Origin: Fusobacteriota bacterium
GTDB taxonomy: Bacteria; Fusobacteriota; Fusobacteriia; Fusobacteriales; Fusobacteriaceae
Assembly: GCA_023389595.1 (NCBI GenBank)
Contig: JAEWEF010000005.1
Span: forward strand, 1-14,131
Direction: 5' to 3'
DNA: 14,131 nucleotides
The notes below the pieces were generated by a model. That model was not told the DNA's origin and made no database searches. It worked only from the letters and a program-made list of their open reading frames with translations. Made by a program: the position numbers and the translations under genes. Positions 7,333-14,131 of this stretch are shown here, piece by piece. Numbering within the stretch: the first letter of the stretch is position 1; the number at the start of each line of letters is the position of its first letter.

Positions 7333-7899
7333 CTATTTAACATTATATTTTTGCATAATTCTTTCTATATCCCAAGATTTTATCAATTCATAAACACAGT
7401 CGACGGCTCTATCCGTCATAAGCTTAACTTCTTCTTGTTCAGTTACATCAAACTTCCCTATAACGTGATTGATTACTCCTTCTCTAGATTTAACTGCACC
7501 TATTCCACATTTTAATCTTAAAAAATCTTGCCCAAAATATTTTATTATAGATTTAACTCCATTATGTCCTCCGGAGCTACCCTTCTCTCTAATTCGTAAC
7601 CGTCCAAGTTCCATATCCATATCGTCGTATATTATTAACATATCCTCACTTGGATTTATTTTGTAGAAGGATATTACTTCCGTGATGGATTCTCCGCTGA
7701 GATTCATATATGTTTGCGGTTTTAAAAATAAAATTTTTTCTCCGTTTATATTTGTTTCACTAATTAGACCACGAAATTTATTTTTTTCATCGTGAACTCC
7801 TAGTTTATCTTTTAATTTATCTAAAACTATAAATCCTATATTATGTCTTGTTTTTTCATAATCTTTTCCAGGATTTCCTAATCCTACTATTAATTTCAT
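7333..7899 (-). CDS. pth: Peptidyl-tRNA hydrolase
   Basis: Recycles peptidyl-tRNAs released from stalled ribosomes by cleaving the peptide-tRNA ester; an essential cytoplasmic enzyme. The start is chosen at 7899 (188 residues) because the family begins MKLIVGLGNPG and GGGTG lies five bases upstream. An in-frame ATG four codons earlier (7911) lacks a Shine-Dalgarno. Catalytic and substrate-binding residues are visible: N9 in GLGNPG, H19 in TRHNIGF, M65-N66 in PQTYMNLSG, aspartate in IIYDDMD (91-95) and N113 in GSSGGHNGVKSI. The length is normal. It sits between the secretion operon and rnf, with its own promoter, and shows no functional link to either. Confidence 0.97.
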   Translation of the reverse strand: MKLIVGLGNPGKDYEKTRHNIGFIVLDKLKDKLGVHDEKNKFRGLISETNINGEKILFLKPQTYMNLSGESITEVISFYKINPSEDMLIIYDDMDMELGRLRIREKGSSGGHNGVKSIIKYFGQDFLRLKCGIGAVKSREGVINHVIGKFDVTEQEEVKLMTDRAVDCVYELIKSWDIERIMQKYNVK

Positions 7900-7904
7900 A
7901 AATA

Positions 7905-7909
7905 CACCC
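7905..7909 (-). promoter_or_regulatory. Ribosome binding site that decides the pth start
   Basis: GGGTG five bases upstream of the ATG at 7899. The upstream in-frame ATG at 7911 has only an A/T-rich stretch before it. Confidence 0.5.
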
Positions 7910-7933
7910 ATGTTAAAAAGTTATTAGCACAAT

Positions 7934-7963
7934 ATTATATACTCTTTTACAATGAAAATGCAA
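7934..7963 (-). promoter_or_regulatory. Probable pth promoter
   Basis: On the minus strand, TTGCAT (7958-7963) and a perfect TATAAT (7934-7939) are 18 bases apart in the 97-base gap between the secretin and pth. The predicted transcript starts around 7927, giving a short leader before the pth ATG at 7899. Confidence 0.6.
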
Positions 7964-7996
7964 TAATATTTTTATAATTTGTATTATTTTTGAAAA

Positions 7997-9556
7997 TTAT
8001 ATACTATCTTCTATAGTAGCAGTTATTTTTATATACATATCTGATGTTTCAAATTTTTTAGAAGTTTTTTTGAATAAGTTTCCAACAATTGGTATTTCTG
8101 ATACCACTGGTACCTTACTTACACTATTGTTCTTTGATGATTTTTTAAGACCACCAATGAGTATAGTTTCTCCATTTTTGACTCTAACTCTTGTATTTAT
8201 ACTTCTTCCTATTTTAGATCCACCACTTGAATTAAATGTCCCGCTGTTTACACTATTATCAGAAAGATTTTGTTTGAATTTAAAATCACTTAATTCTAAA
8301 CTTATATCAAGTATCATTTCATCGTTATCGGTAACTATAGGTTTTACTTTCATAATAAGTCCAGCTTCTTTAAAAATTGGTTCTACAACATTATAGGTGC
8401 TGTCATCATCTTTTTGTCTGCTTTTTCTTTCTCCTATTACAACTTCTTCCGACACTTTAAATTCTCCGCTTTTACCGCTTTCTATTGTTATAGTTGGAAC
8501 GGAGCTTATTATTATGTCATTGTTTGCCTCAAGCATGCTTATACTAAAAGAAAGCAAAGATGCTCCGTCAGCAAATTGTCTTACTATATTTAATCCGCTA
8601 CCAAAAAGTGATCCGCTACCTATACTTTTAACTCCATTTAAAATATCTAACTGAAAATCGTTATTCTGTTTTCTTCTATTTGTTCCAAAAGCCCAATCAA
8701 AACCAAGCTCTTCAAAAAGGTTGTTGCTAACATCTAGTATTTCAGATTCTATTCTTACTTGTTTAGGCCTTACATCAAAATTTTGTATAACTTTACTTGC
8801 ACTCAAAATTATATCTTTATCTCCTAAAATTATAAGCTGATTATTTTCTTCGCTACCACTAATTTTTATATTTTCTCCATAAAGCTCTTTTAAAATTTTT
8901 TTCAAGTCTTCATATTTACCATTTAAAAGATTAAAACTTTTTGTATAAAACATTCCATCTTCCATTATTAAAAAATCATTTTCTATTACTGCGTCATTTG
9001 TGTTTTTATCAAGTTGATCAGAATTTAAATAAACAACTGAATTATTTATTCTCTTGTCAACACTAATAATTTCCGCCTTATTTTGATATCCGTCAGATGA
9101 AATTTTAATGATATAAACTTCCTTAGGTATACTATCAATAATATATGTTCCGAATGTATCTGTAACAGTTTTAATTTTGGTGCCTTTTACTTCTATTGTT
9201 GCTCCCTTGATTGGAGTTTTAGTATGATAATCAAGAACTCTTCCGACTATTTTTCCGTTACTGCTCTGAGTTTTACTATTTAACATAGTTACATTGTTAC
9301 TCTGTTCTACTATAAGTCCATTACTTTTCGCTATGCTTCTTAATATTTCATCAACACTAGTTCCGGCACTAAAATATGCATTTATAAGCGTATCTTTATA
9401 TTGATTTTCAGCAATAATATTTCTACCACTAATTTTAGATAAAATTGCAACAACTTCGGATAACTTCATATCAGAAATTTCTATATCGTCATTTATGGTA
9501 TTTGCTAGAGCAAAAATATTTATGATTATATACACAATGATTAATAATTTTTTCAT
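7997..9556 (-). CDS. Secretin (GspD/PilQ-like) with inserted carboxypeptidase-regulatory-like domain
   Basis: Outer-membrane channel subunit of a type II secretion or type IV pilus system. The 519 residues begin with a signal peptide (about 1-19, ending FALAN). An N0/STN-like domain spans about 22-92 (KLSEVVAILSKISGRNI). Residues 101-170 (KIVGRVLDYHTKTPIKGATI, then DTFGTYIIDSIPKEVYIIKI and DGYQNKAE) look like a carboxypeptidase regulatory-like beta-sandwich, which ordinary secretins lack. An N1-like domain follows at about 203-262, and the secretin barrel at about 264-515 with the classical VPVVSEIPIVGNLF at 482-495. GAGGGG precedes the ATG. It is the last gene of the operon, 57 bases after the GspM-like gene. 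Compared with GspD (about 650 residues) it lacks room for the full N1-N2-N3 set, so it is a compact secretin. No pilotin-binding tail is apparent. Confidence 0.9.
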   Translation of the reverse strand: MKKLLIIVYIIINIFALANTINDDIEISDMKLSEVVAILSKISGRNIIAENQYKDTLINAYFSAGTSVDEILRSIAKSNGLIVEQSNNVTMLNSKTQSSNGKIVGRVLDYHTKTPIKGATIEVKGTKIKTVTDTFGTYIIDSIPKEVYIIKISSDGYQNKAEIISVDKRINNSVVYLNSDQLDKNTNDAVIENDFLIMEDGMFYTKSFNLLNGKYEDLKKILKELYGENIKISGSEENNQLIILGDKDIILSASKVIQNFDVRPKQVRIESEILDVSNNLFEELGFDWAFGTNRRKQNNDFQLDILNGVKSIGSGSLFGSGLNIVRQFADGASLLSFSISMLEANNDIIISSVPTITIESGKSGEFKVSEEVVIGERKSRQKDDDSTYNVVEPIFKEAGLIMKVKPIVTDNDEMILDISLELSDFKFKQNLSDNSVNSGTFNSSGGSKIGRSINTRVRVKNGETILIGGLKKSSKNNSVSKVPVVSEIPIVGNLFKKTSKKFETSDMYIKITATIEDSI

Positions 9557-9613
9557 CTCTACCCCTCATTATTTATTTCGTTTTTAATTGAAAAGCTAAA
9601 AATATTAAATAAT

Positions 9614-10435
9614 TTAATTTTTTATTCTGTCTTCATTTACTGGACTTTTTTGAACTTCATTTAATTTTTTTACGGCCTTTTTCTTTTTCTTTTTAGTATT
9701 TTCCAATGTTTCTTTAAGTAATTGTTCTTCAGATTTAGAAATAGATTTTTTACTATAGATTATATTACTTCCTATTCTAATAAAAGACTTGCTTCCAGTA
9801 TCAAGGCTAAATATTTTTCTATCAGCGTTTTCTTCCAAAATTTCTTTATCGATTTCGTCTTGTTGATTTTCTTTAATTTTTTCTCTTCTTGATAGTGCAA
9901 CAGCAAGTTTTGCGTTTAAGTTTACTCTATTTCCCTTTTTTATAGTCAAATTCAAATTTTTGTCCAACAAAAAAATTCCATAATCATCGTTTTCTAATTC
10001 ATATAAAAATGGCATTAAATTTTCTTCTTCGATTGATATTTCTGTTGGAATTCTGACAATGTTGCCATCTCTTTCTATATTTTTTATACTCACAATTTCT
10101 CCGTCATATTTTGCCACTAGTTCATCTATCAAAGAAATTATCTCTCCCGTATTATAAAAATATTTTCCACTTTTTATATTTTTATCAGAAGATTTCCCTT
10201 CTTCCATAGCTTTTACCCTAGATTCTAATGCAGATTTTTTATCTAAAAAGGTATTTTTTTCTTCTAGCAATCTTTCGTTTCTACTTTCGGCAGACTCTAT
10301 ATAATCTTTTGTTTCATAAATACTTATTATATTTTTGACAATAAGAATATAAAAAACTAGTAGATATAGCAATCCGTAAATAAAATATTTAAATACATTG
10401 TCAAATTTCATTTTAAAATCAAATTTTAGTTTCAT
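9614..10435 (-). CDS. GspM/PilO-like inner-membrane assembly protein with long basic tail
   Basis: Not recognised by strong motifs; assigned by architecture and position. The 273 residues comprise a short cytoplasmic N-terminus, one membrane helix (about 15-38), a coiled-coil stretch (about 43-78), and an alpha/beta segment (about 95-183) compatible with the ferredoxin-like fold of PilO/GspM. A further roughly 90 residues ends with a lysine run (TKKKKKKAVKK, about 247-257). Known GspM and PilO proteins are about 160-210 residues, so the tail is an extension. The start overlaps the GspL-like gene by 4 bases (ATGA), the order L then M as in type II secretion operons. The probable role is to pair with the GspL-like protein in the inner-membrane platform. 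I am fairly sure of the class and not of its orthology. Confidence 0.65.
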   Translation of the reverse strand: MKLKFDFKMKFDNVFKYFIYGLLYLLVFYILIVKNIISIYETKDYIESAESRNERLLEEKNTFLDKKSALESRVKAMEEGKSSDKNIKSGKYFYNTGEIISLIDELVAKYDGEIVSIKNIERDGNIVRIPTEISIEEENLMPFLYELENDDYGIFLLDKNLNLTIKKGNRVNLNAKLAVALSRREKIKENQQDEIDKEILEENADRKIFSLDTGSKSFIRIGSNIIYSKKSISKSEEQLLKETLENTKKKKKKAVKKLNEVQKSPVNEDRIKN

Positions 10436-11598
10436 TTTTCATCTTCTCTTTTTAATTTTAAATTTATTATAAAATGATAATTTTCTCCAACGGACTTCGT
10501 AATACTTTCGTAATCTGATACGGTAAAAATTTTAGAATTTTCAAAGCTGTAAATTAAGTCGGAAATTTTTACGCTACTATCAGTACTTCCCTCTATAATG
10601 AGATTATTTTTTTCTTCGTCGTATTTTATTGTATTTACATAAGTTGAATCTGGCATATAGTTGTATATATCTTCAAGCATTTCACTTAATTTATCAGTTT
10701 TATTTATGCTTAAATCTCTTTGAGAGATAACTTCCTCTAAAGTTTTAATTTCATCCTTCACATCCTTAATTTCTTTAGCTATCAAACTATTTTTATATTC
10801 TATTTCCTTAAGTTTTTTATCATATCCGTCCATTATTTTTAATATTAATACGTATGCTACGAGTGTAAATATTATTAGTATCAACAAAAATAATAAATAC
10901 ATTTTTTCGGACAAAAATTTATCTATTTTTTTTCTATATTCGTCAGGTAAAAAATTTAACTTATCTAGCAGTAGAGATTTTTCTATTCGATAGTCGATCA
11001 CATTCGATTTATATTCATTTTTTTCAAAAATTTTCTGCATGAGTGGATTTCTAAGTTCTCCTACTCCAGTTACAAGCACAGTGTCATCTTCGTTTTGTAG
11101 AAAATTTTCAACTAGATAGTCATAATTTTGTGATATGGTTTCTTTCAAATTAATTTTTTCAATTTTTTTTATTTTTTTATTTTTGTATGTAGACACAACT
11201 AAATAATCTTCGCCTATATCTATATTAATAAAATCTGTTTTTTCGGTGAAGTTTCTACAAATAAAAAAAGATGGAATAATACATAAAACATTCCCCGACT
11301 TAAAATCTTCTTCAGGAAATTTTTTATATAATCCATCTTTCTTCAAATAATATATAACTATCTTTTCTGTATCAAAATTTTTTTCTAAAACTTCGTATCT
11401 AACTATGTAGTCACTCTCTCGAAAATCTTTGCAATGTCTGTCAATTTCTTGAAAAACTAAATTTTTTCTGTCCTCCTCATCTATTATGTCGATATAGCTA
11501 ATAATAAAATCGAAGTACTTATTATCAAGAGATAACACTATTTTTTCATCGTTGTCGTAATCAATTTCAAAAACAAGTTTATTAAGCCTCTTCCTCAT
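10432..11598 (-). CDS. GspL-like assembly protein (PilM-PilN fusion architecture)
   Basis: The N-terminal cytoplasmic part resembles the actin-like PilM/GspL domain in compact form, with INIDIGEDYLVVSTY at about 124-138 and TVLVTGVGELRNPLM at about 173-187. LNFLPDEYRKK at about 214-224 matches the start of PilN proteins (NLLPxEYR). One membrane helix follows (about 233-253), then a coiled coil (about 258-295) and a small alpha/beta periplasmic domain to the end. This is the GspL layout: recruit the GspE-type ATPase on the inside, dimerise with GspM outside. It overlaps the preceding gene by 17 bases and the following one by 4. The start is uncertain: the ATG at 11598 has only a distant GGGAG, and a TTG seven codons later has AGAGG upstream. 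Sequence divergence is high, so the call is from architecture and order. Confidence 0.7.
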   Translation of the reverse strand: MRKRLNKLVFEIDYDNDEKIVLSLDNKYFDFIISYIDIIDEEDRKNLVFQEIDRHCKDFRESDYIVRYEVLEKNFDTEKIVIYYLKKDGLYKKFPEEDFKSGNVLCIIPSFFICRNFTEKTDFINIDIGEDYLVVSTYKNKKIKKIEKINLKETISQNYDYLVENFLQNEDDTVLVTGVGELRNPLMQKIFEKNEYKSNVIDYRIEKSLLLDKLNFLPDEYRKKIDKFLSEKMYLLFLLILIIFTLVAYVLILKIMDGYDKKLKEIEYKNSLIAKEIKDVKDEIKTLEEVISQRDLSINKTDKLSEMLEDIYNYMPDSTYVNTIKYDEEKNNLIIEGSTDSSVKISDLIYSFENSKIFTVSDYESITKSVGENYHFIINLKLKREDEK

Positions 11599-12112
11599 AA
11601 CTGCTAATTCGTATCTCCCTTATTTTTTTAAAAATTAAATCTTCCGGTTTCTTGCTACTCGCATTTTTATAGACGGTTTCCACAAAAATTCTATACTGTC
11701 TATTATCAAAAATAATTTTTTTATAAAAAGATAAATTTATTTCAGCTCTTCTGCTCAAAATTTTTTCTATCTCTTCGTAAATATTTTTACTTTTAAATAC
11801 GCTTTCATTTAATTTATATCCACCCCTAGAAAGTGAATTTGAATTTTTTAAAAATTGATTTTCATCTATATACTTACTGTCATTATTCAAAATTACATTT
11901 TCTACAATTTCATTCAATTCCGGTCTTAAAATTTCTTCAGCGAGTCTAACTTCAAATTCAGTATTTCCTGCCTGCTTATTAATTTTGAAACTTTTATGTT
12001 TATTGTCAGTAATAATTTTAAAAATTACAACCATACTCAAAATTATTAAGCATATATACACTGTCGTAAATAAAATGAAGGCACTATTTTTGTTTTTCGT
12101 AAACTCTTTCAT
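11582..12112 (-). CDS. GspK/PilX-like minor pseudopilin candidate, without the Glu+5
   Basis: Small membrane-anchored protein of 176 residues: a basic N-terminus (MKEFTKNKNS), then AFILFTTVYICLIILSMVV as a single hydrophobic helix from residue 11, then a mostly charged soluble domain. This resembles GspK and PilX proteins, whose helix lacks the glutamate at mature position 5. If cleavage is after A11, position +5 is threonine. Position also fits, since it comes after a GspJ-like and before a GspL-like gene. At 176 residues it is about half the length of a usual GspK, so it lacks the large inserted domain. It overlaps the preceding gene by 29 bases; a GGAG lies about 12 bases before the ATG. 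Function as a pseudopilin tip component is inferred; it could also be a non-cleaved membrane protein. Confidence 0.55.
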   Translation of the reverse strand: MKEFTKNKNSAFILFTTVYICLIILSMVVIFKIITDNKHKSFKINKQAGNTEFEVRLAEEILRPELNEIVENVILNNDSKYIDENQFLKNSNSLSRGGYKLNESVFKSKNIYEEIEKILSRRAEINLSFYKKIIFDNRQYRIFVETVYKNASSKKPEDLIFKKIREIRISSYEEEA

Positions 12113-12635
12113 AAGTTTTTTTACTCCTCATATCAAACAATTTTACTATGAGCAAGTTATCATCCAAAATAAATTTTACCGATACATCACTTAAAAAATG
12201 CGTCTGTAAAAGTTTATACTTTTCTCTGTAAAAATAATAAATATTTTTTGTTTTGTCATCTGCATGCCAAAAATTATTTCTGTCTATATACATATTTTTT
12301 TTGCTATTTTCATCTTTAGTGTATTGAATGATATTTACCAAATTGCATTCTCCATCAAGTACTTCAACTTTTTTATTTAAGTCGGCAGAACTATGAAATC
12401 TTGAAATATTATAAAAATACACTTCAGTAGATCTTGAAAACTGATTCCCGAAAACTGCAAAAAATTTATCTATCTGATGTTTTCGTACATTGTAATTAAG
12501 AGTTACACTCTGTGATTTACTGATGCTATATATCAAAGTAAAAGAAATAGAAAATATCATCATGGCTATGCTAACTGCAACTATTAATTCCACATAAGAG
12601 TACGCTTTATTTTTGTTTGTATACATAAGTATCAT
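12084..12635 (-). CDS. GspJ-like minor pseudopilin
   Basis: The 183-residue protein has a type IV prepilin N-terminus: a basic leader (NKNK), then A11 followed by YSYVELIVAVSIAMMIFSIS. Cleavage would fall after A11, giving Y+1 and the conserved E+5 (E16). The usual residue before the cut is glycine, so Ala here is a variant. After the long hydrophobic helix comes a soluble domain with no recognised motif. Size and position (after the GspI-like, before the GspK-like gene) suit GspJ. The ATG overlaps the previous stop by 4 bases (ATGA); a second in-frame ATG lies three codons on. It is processed presumably by the prepilin peptidase encoded two genes upstream. Confidence 0.7.
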   Translation of the reverse strand: MILMYTNKNKAYSYVELIVAVSIAMMIFSISFTLIYSISKSQSVTLNYNVRKHQIDKFFAVFGNQFSRSTEVYFYNISRFHSSADLNKKVEVLDGECNLVNIIQYTKDENSKKNMYIDRNNFWHADDKTKNIYYFYREKYKLLQTHFLSDVSVKFILDDNLLIVKLFDMRSKKTYERVYEKQK

Positions 12636-13063
12636 CTCATTCTTAAAATTTTTCTTGTGCTTTTAATATCTTTTGATCTTAAGTTAACAACAACAAAAAT
12701 TCCATTTTCTGTTCTATTCACATAATCGATTTTAATTTCTTCTATTTTAATATCCATACTATATTTTCTATTTTCAAATTTATTTTTGTCCATACTAATT
12801 TTATCTGTAAAAATATTTAAAATTTTAAAATTTTCAAAATTATTTACGCTATAATTTCCAATTTTATTTTCTAATTTTTCATAGTCTATGGCATGAAAAG
12901 TTGTTTCAATAAAATTAAAGAATTCGGTATCTTCTTCTGCATCTTCCATTTTATTGTAAGAAATCAGATGAAGGTTGCTGAGTTTTACGACTGGTACAAC
13001 AGTTAGTAGCAAAACAGCAAGAGCTACTATTACTTCTATATATGTGTATCCGCGTTTAAACAT
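12632..13063 (-). CDS. GspI-like minor pseudopilin
   Basis: Short prepilin-like protein of 143 residues. The leader is MFKRG with predicted cleavage after G5, followed by YTYIEVIVALAVLLLTVV, in which E10 is the conserved mature Glu+5. The IEVIVALAVL helix and small size resemble GspI (VxALAIxA style). The soluble part is charged and shows no further motif. It overlaps the peptidase gene by 8 bases and the next pseudopilin by 4 bases, so it is translated as part of the coupled operon. The pseudopilin class is firm from the signal; the GspI label rests on size and order. Confidence 0.75.
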   Translation of the reverse strand: MFKRGYTYIEVIVALAVLLLTVVPVVKLSNLHLISYNKMEDAEEDTEFFNFIETTFHAIDYEKLENKIGNYSVNNFENFKILNIFTDKISMDKNKFENRKYSMDIKIEEIKIDYVNRTENGIFVVVNLRSKDIKSTRKILRMR

Positions 13064-13568
13064 ATTTTTCTACCAAAGCTATTATGTGACCATAAAAATA
13101 GAAATGTATAAAAAATGAAAAAATTAAAAAACTAGAAAAGCATATTTTTTTATTTCTAATAGTTTTGTTTGTTTTTTCTTTTTTCTTAAATAGAGCTTTT
13201 AGTGTATAAAATATTAGCAAATATATTGCTGCAGAAACAAAAGCAATGAGATAAAATATGTATACACTCAAAAATAAATTATCAACCTTATCGTAAAGTA
13301 AACCACCAAGTGCAATAGTCAATTTTATATCACCAAATCCTATAACTTCTCTATCGAGTATATCTGATATGTATCCATATATTAAAATGAAGGGAAGTAT
13401 GAATGTTGATGCTCCTATAAACCATCCGTTTAAATCGTATAATCTCATGTAGATTGAAAGACATATAAGAGCTAGTGTGATTATATTTGGTATACTTTTT
13501 GTTTTTATGTCGTACAAAATTGATATCAACAATAATACAATAAAAATATAAATTAATATGTTGTCCAT
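13056..13568 (-). CDS. Prepilin peptidase, short form (aspartic protease family A24)
   Basis: Membrane aspartic protease that cleaves leaders of prepilins and pseudopilins at the cytoplasmic face. I choose the ATG at 13568 (170 residues): GAAAGGGC lies just upstream and the protein then starts directly with a membrane helix. The longer frame to 13619 would add a hydrophilic, arginine-rich stretch read out of frame through the pilin gene. Catalytic aspartates are visible: D20 in YDIKTKSIPN and D80 in GFGDIKL (the GxGD motif). About five to six membrane segments follow the usual order. The protein lacks the N-terminal cytoplasmic domain of PilD/GspO that carries the zinc cysteines and N-methyltransferase activity, so mature pilins may not be N-methylated by it. 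It lies between the GspG- and GspI-like genes, overlapping the former by 16 bases. Confidence 0.88.
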   Translation of the reverse strand: MDNILIYIFIVLLLISILYDIKTKSIPNIITLALICLSIYMRLYDLNGWFIGASTFILPFILIYGYISDILDREVIGFGDIKLTIALGGLLYDKVDNLFLSVYIFYLIAFVSAAIYLLIFYTLKALFKKKEKTNKTIRNKKICFSSFLIFSFFIHFYFYGHIIALVEKYV

Positions 13569-14062
13569 TTTTGCCCTTTCGTATCTAAGTCGCCAGTATT
13601 TGCTCCGGCTTCTAGCCACAGATAATATCCGTCAGATTTTGTTGGATCGTCAGGATTTACAAAAGTCATTCTCACTTTACCACCATATATTATTTTGCCT
13701 GAATTTGCAGATTGTGTATTAGATTCTTGTGAAGCCCCTATTCCTATTTCTCCGTTTGCTTTTACTACTTCTTCAGCCTTGCTATCCAGATATGGAAGTA
13801 ATTTTTCTAGAGCAGTTTTAGTTGCGGCCGCATCATAACTATTTAAATTATTTTTATCTATTAGTGCATCATCATTTTCTATTTGATACATTTGTACGGC
13901 AACTCTAAAAGCGTTAAGTGTACTCATAGCTCTAGCATCTTTACTTTTTGCTATTTGTTTTCTAACTTGTGGTACAACAAGACCAGAAAGTATTGCTATT
14001 ATTGCAACTGCCACTATTATTTCTACAAGTGAAAATCCTCCTGTTTTTTTTCTATATTTCAT
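13553..14062 (-). CDS. Major pseudopilin / type IV pilin-like protein (GspG-like)
   Basis: Prepilin of 169 residues. The leader MKYRKKTGG is cut after G9 before FSLVEIIVAVAIIAILSGLV. E14 is mature Glu+5 and P31 is mature Pro+22, both conserved in major pilins and GspG. The helix continues to about residue 62 (MSTLNAFRVAVQMYQIEND). The C-terminal part ends DGYYLWLEAGANTGDLDTKG followed by QKWTTY, a Gly/Asp-rich loop before an aromatic residue, like the calcium-binding end of GspG (inference). There are no cysteines, so there is no disulfide D-region as in many type IV pilins. A strong AGGAGGA precedes the ATG. It is the first gene of the operon as seen here; no confident promoter is visible in the 69 bases before the window edge. 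Confidence 0.88.
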   Translation of the reverse strand: MKYRKKTGGFSLVEIIVAVAIIAILSGLVVPQVRKQIAKSKDARAMSTLNAFRVAVQMYQIENDDALIDKNNLNSYDAAATKTALEKLLPYLDSKAEEVVKANGEIGIGASQESNTQSANSGKIIYGGKVRMTFVNPDDPTKSDGYYLWLEAGANTGDLDTKGQKWTTY

Positions 14063-14131
14063 AATATCCTCCTAAATTATATTAGTCATATTTAATATAG
14101 GTAAATATATACTTATTAGAACAAAACCGAC

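Noticed and set aside
7912..7996. Terminator after the secretin gene
   Set aside because: Only 4-bp A/T stems are possible; no GC-containing hairpin with a U tract was found.
8070..8654. Two consecutive plus-strand open frames opposite the secretin
   Set aside because: Both are antisense to a well-supported coding region and have no recognisable domain or ribosome binding site.
13569..13619. Longer N-terminus for the prepilin peptidase (start at 13619)
   Set aside because: It adds an arginine-rich stretch within the pilin coding region and lacks a ribosome binding site, whereas the ATG at 13568 has a good one and begins at the membrane segment.
14074..14131. Promoter upstream of the GspG-like gene
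   Set aside because: TTGTTC and TATATT are 19 bases apart, and the perfect TATAAT closer in would start the transcript inside the Shine-Dalgarno. Neither is convincing in such A/T-rich sequence.

Overview
The window is AT-rich. It carries a complete six-gene rnf operon, a glutaminase/transporter unit, and a type II secretion / type IV pilus-like assembly operon. An Rnf complex in rnfCDGEAB order together with secretin and pseudopilin genes in a low-GC Gram-negative genome suggests a member of the Fusobacteriota (Fusobacterium or a relative). This placement is inference from gene content and protein style, since no rRNA or other marker is present. All sixteen genes I accept lie on the minus strand, so transcription runs from high to low coordinates.

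Reading in the direction of transcription, the first block (14062 to 7997) is a tight, largely overlapping operon. It encodes a GspG-like major pseudopilin, a short prepilin peptidase, GspI-, GspJ- and GspK-like minor pseudopilins, a GspL-like protein (PilM-PilN fusion architecture), a GspM/PilO-like protein and a secretin. The order G-(O)-I-J-K-L-M-D follows the type II secretion order more closely than the type IV pilus order. The ATPase (GspE), platform protein (GspF) and GspC are not in the window. The secretin has an extra carboxypeptidase-regulatory-like beta-sandwich between its N0-like domain and the rest of the protein.

The second block is pth (peptidyl-tRNA hydrolase) with its own good promoter. 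It is followed by rnfC-rnfD-rnfG-rnfE-rnfA-rnfB (7243 to 2484), which has a promoter overlapping the end of pth and a hairpin terminator that begins inside the rnfB stop codon. Rnf couples electron transfer between reduced ferredoxin and NAD+ to Na+ or H+ translocation. RnfC (NADH/FMN, two 4Fe-4S), RnfD and RnfG (covalent FMN), and RnfA and RnfE (membrane cysteines) all keep their cofactor motifs. RnfB is abnormal: it keeps the N-terminal anchor and four-cysteine cluster domain but has no 2[4Fe-4S] ferredoxin domain. In its place is a tandemly duplicated, charged, probably helical 63-residue unit.

The third block (2420 to the window edge) encodes a GRP-family sugar-type transporter, glutaminase GlsA and a sodium:amino-acid symporter (AGCS family) that runs off the window. 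The glutaminase-AGCS pairing resembles the Bacillus glsA-glnT pair and suggests sodium-driven glutamine uptake and deamidation. An Rnf-generated sodium gradient could power it (inference).

There is no gene-free stretch longer than about 90 bases. I saw no tRNA, rRNA, CRISPR array or insertion sequence. The most unusual points are the ferredoxin-less RnfB with its duplicated C-terminal module and the secretin with the inserted beta-sandwich.
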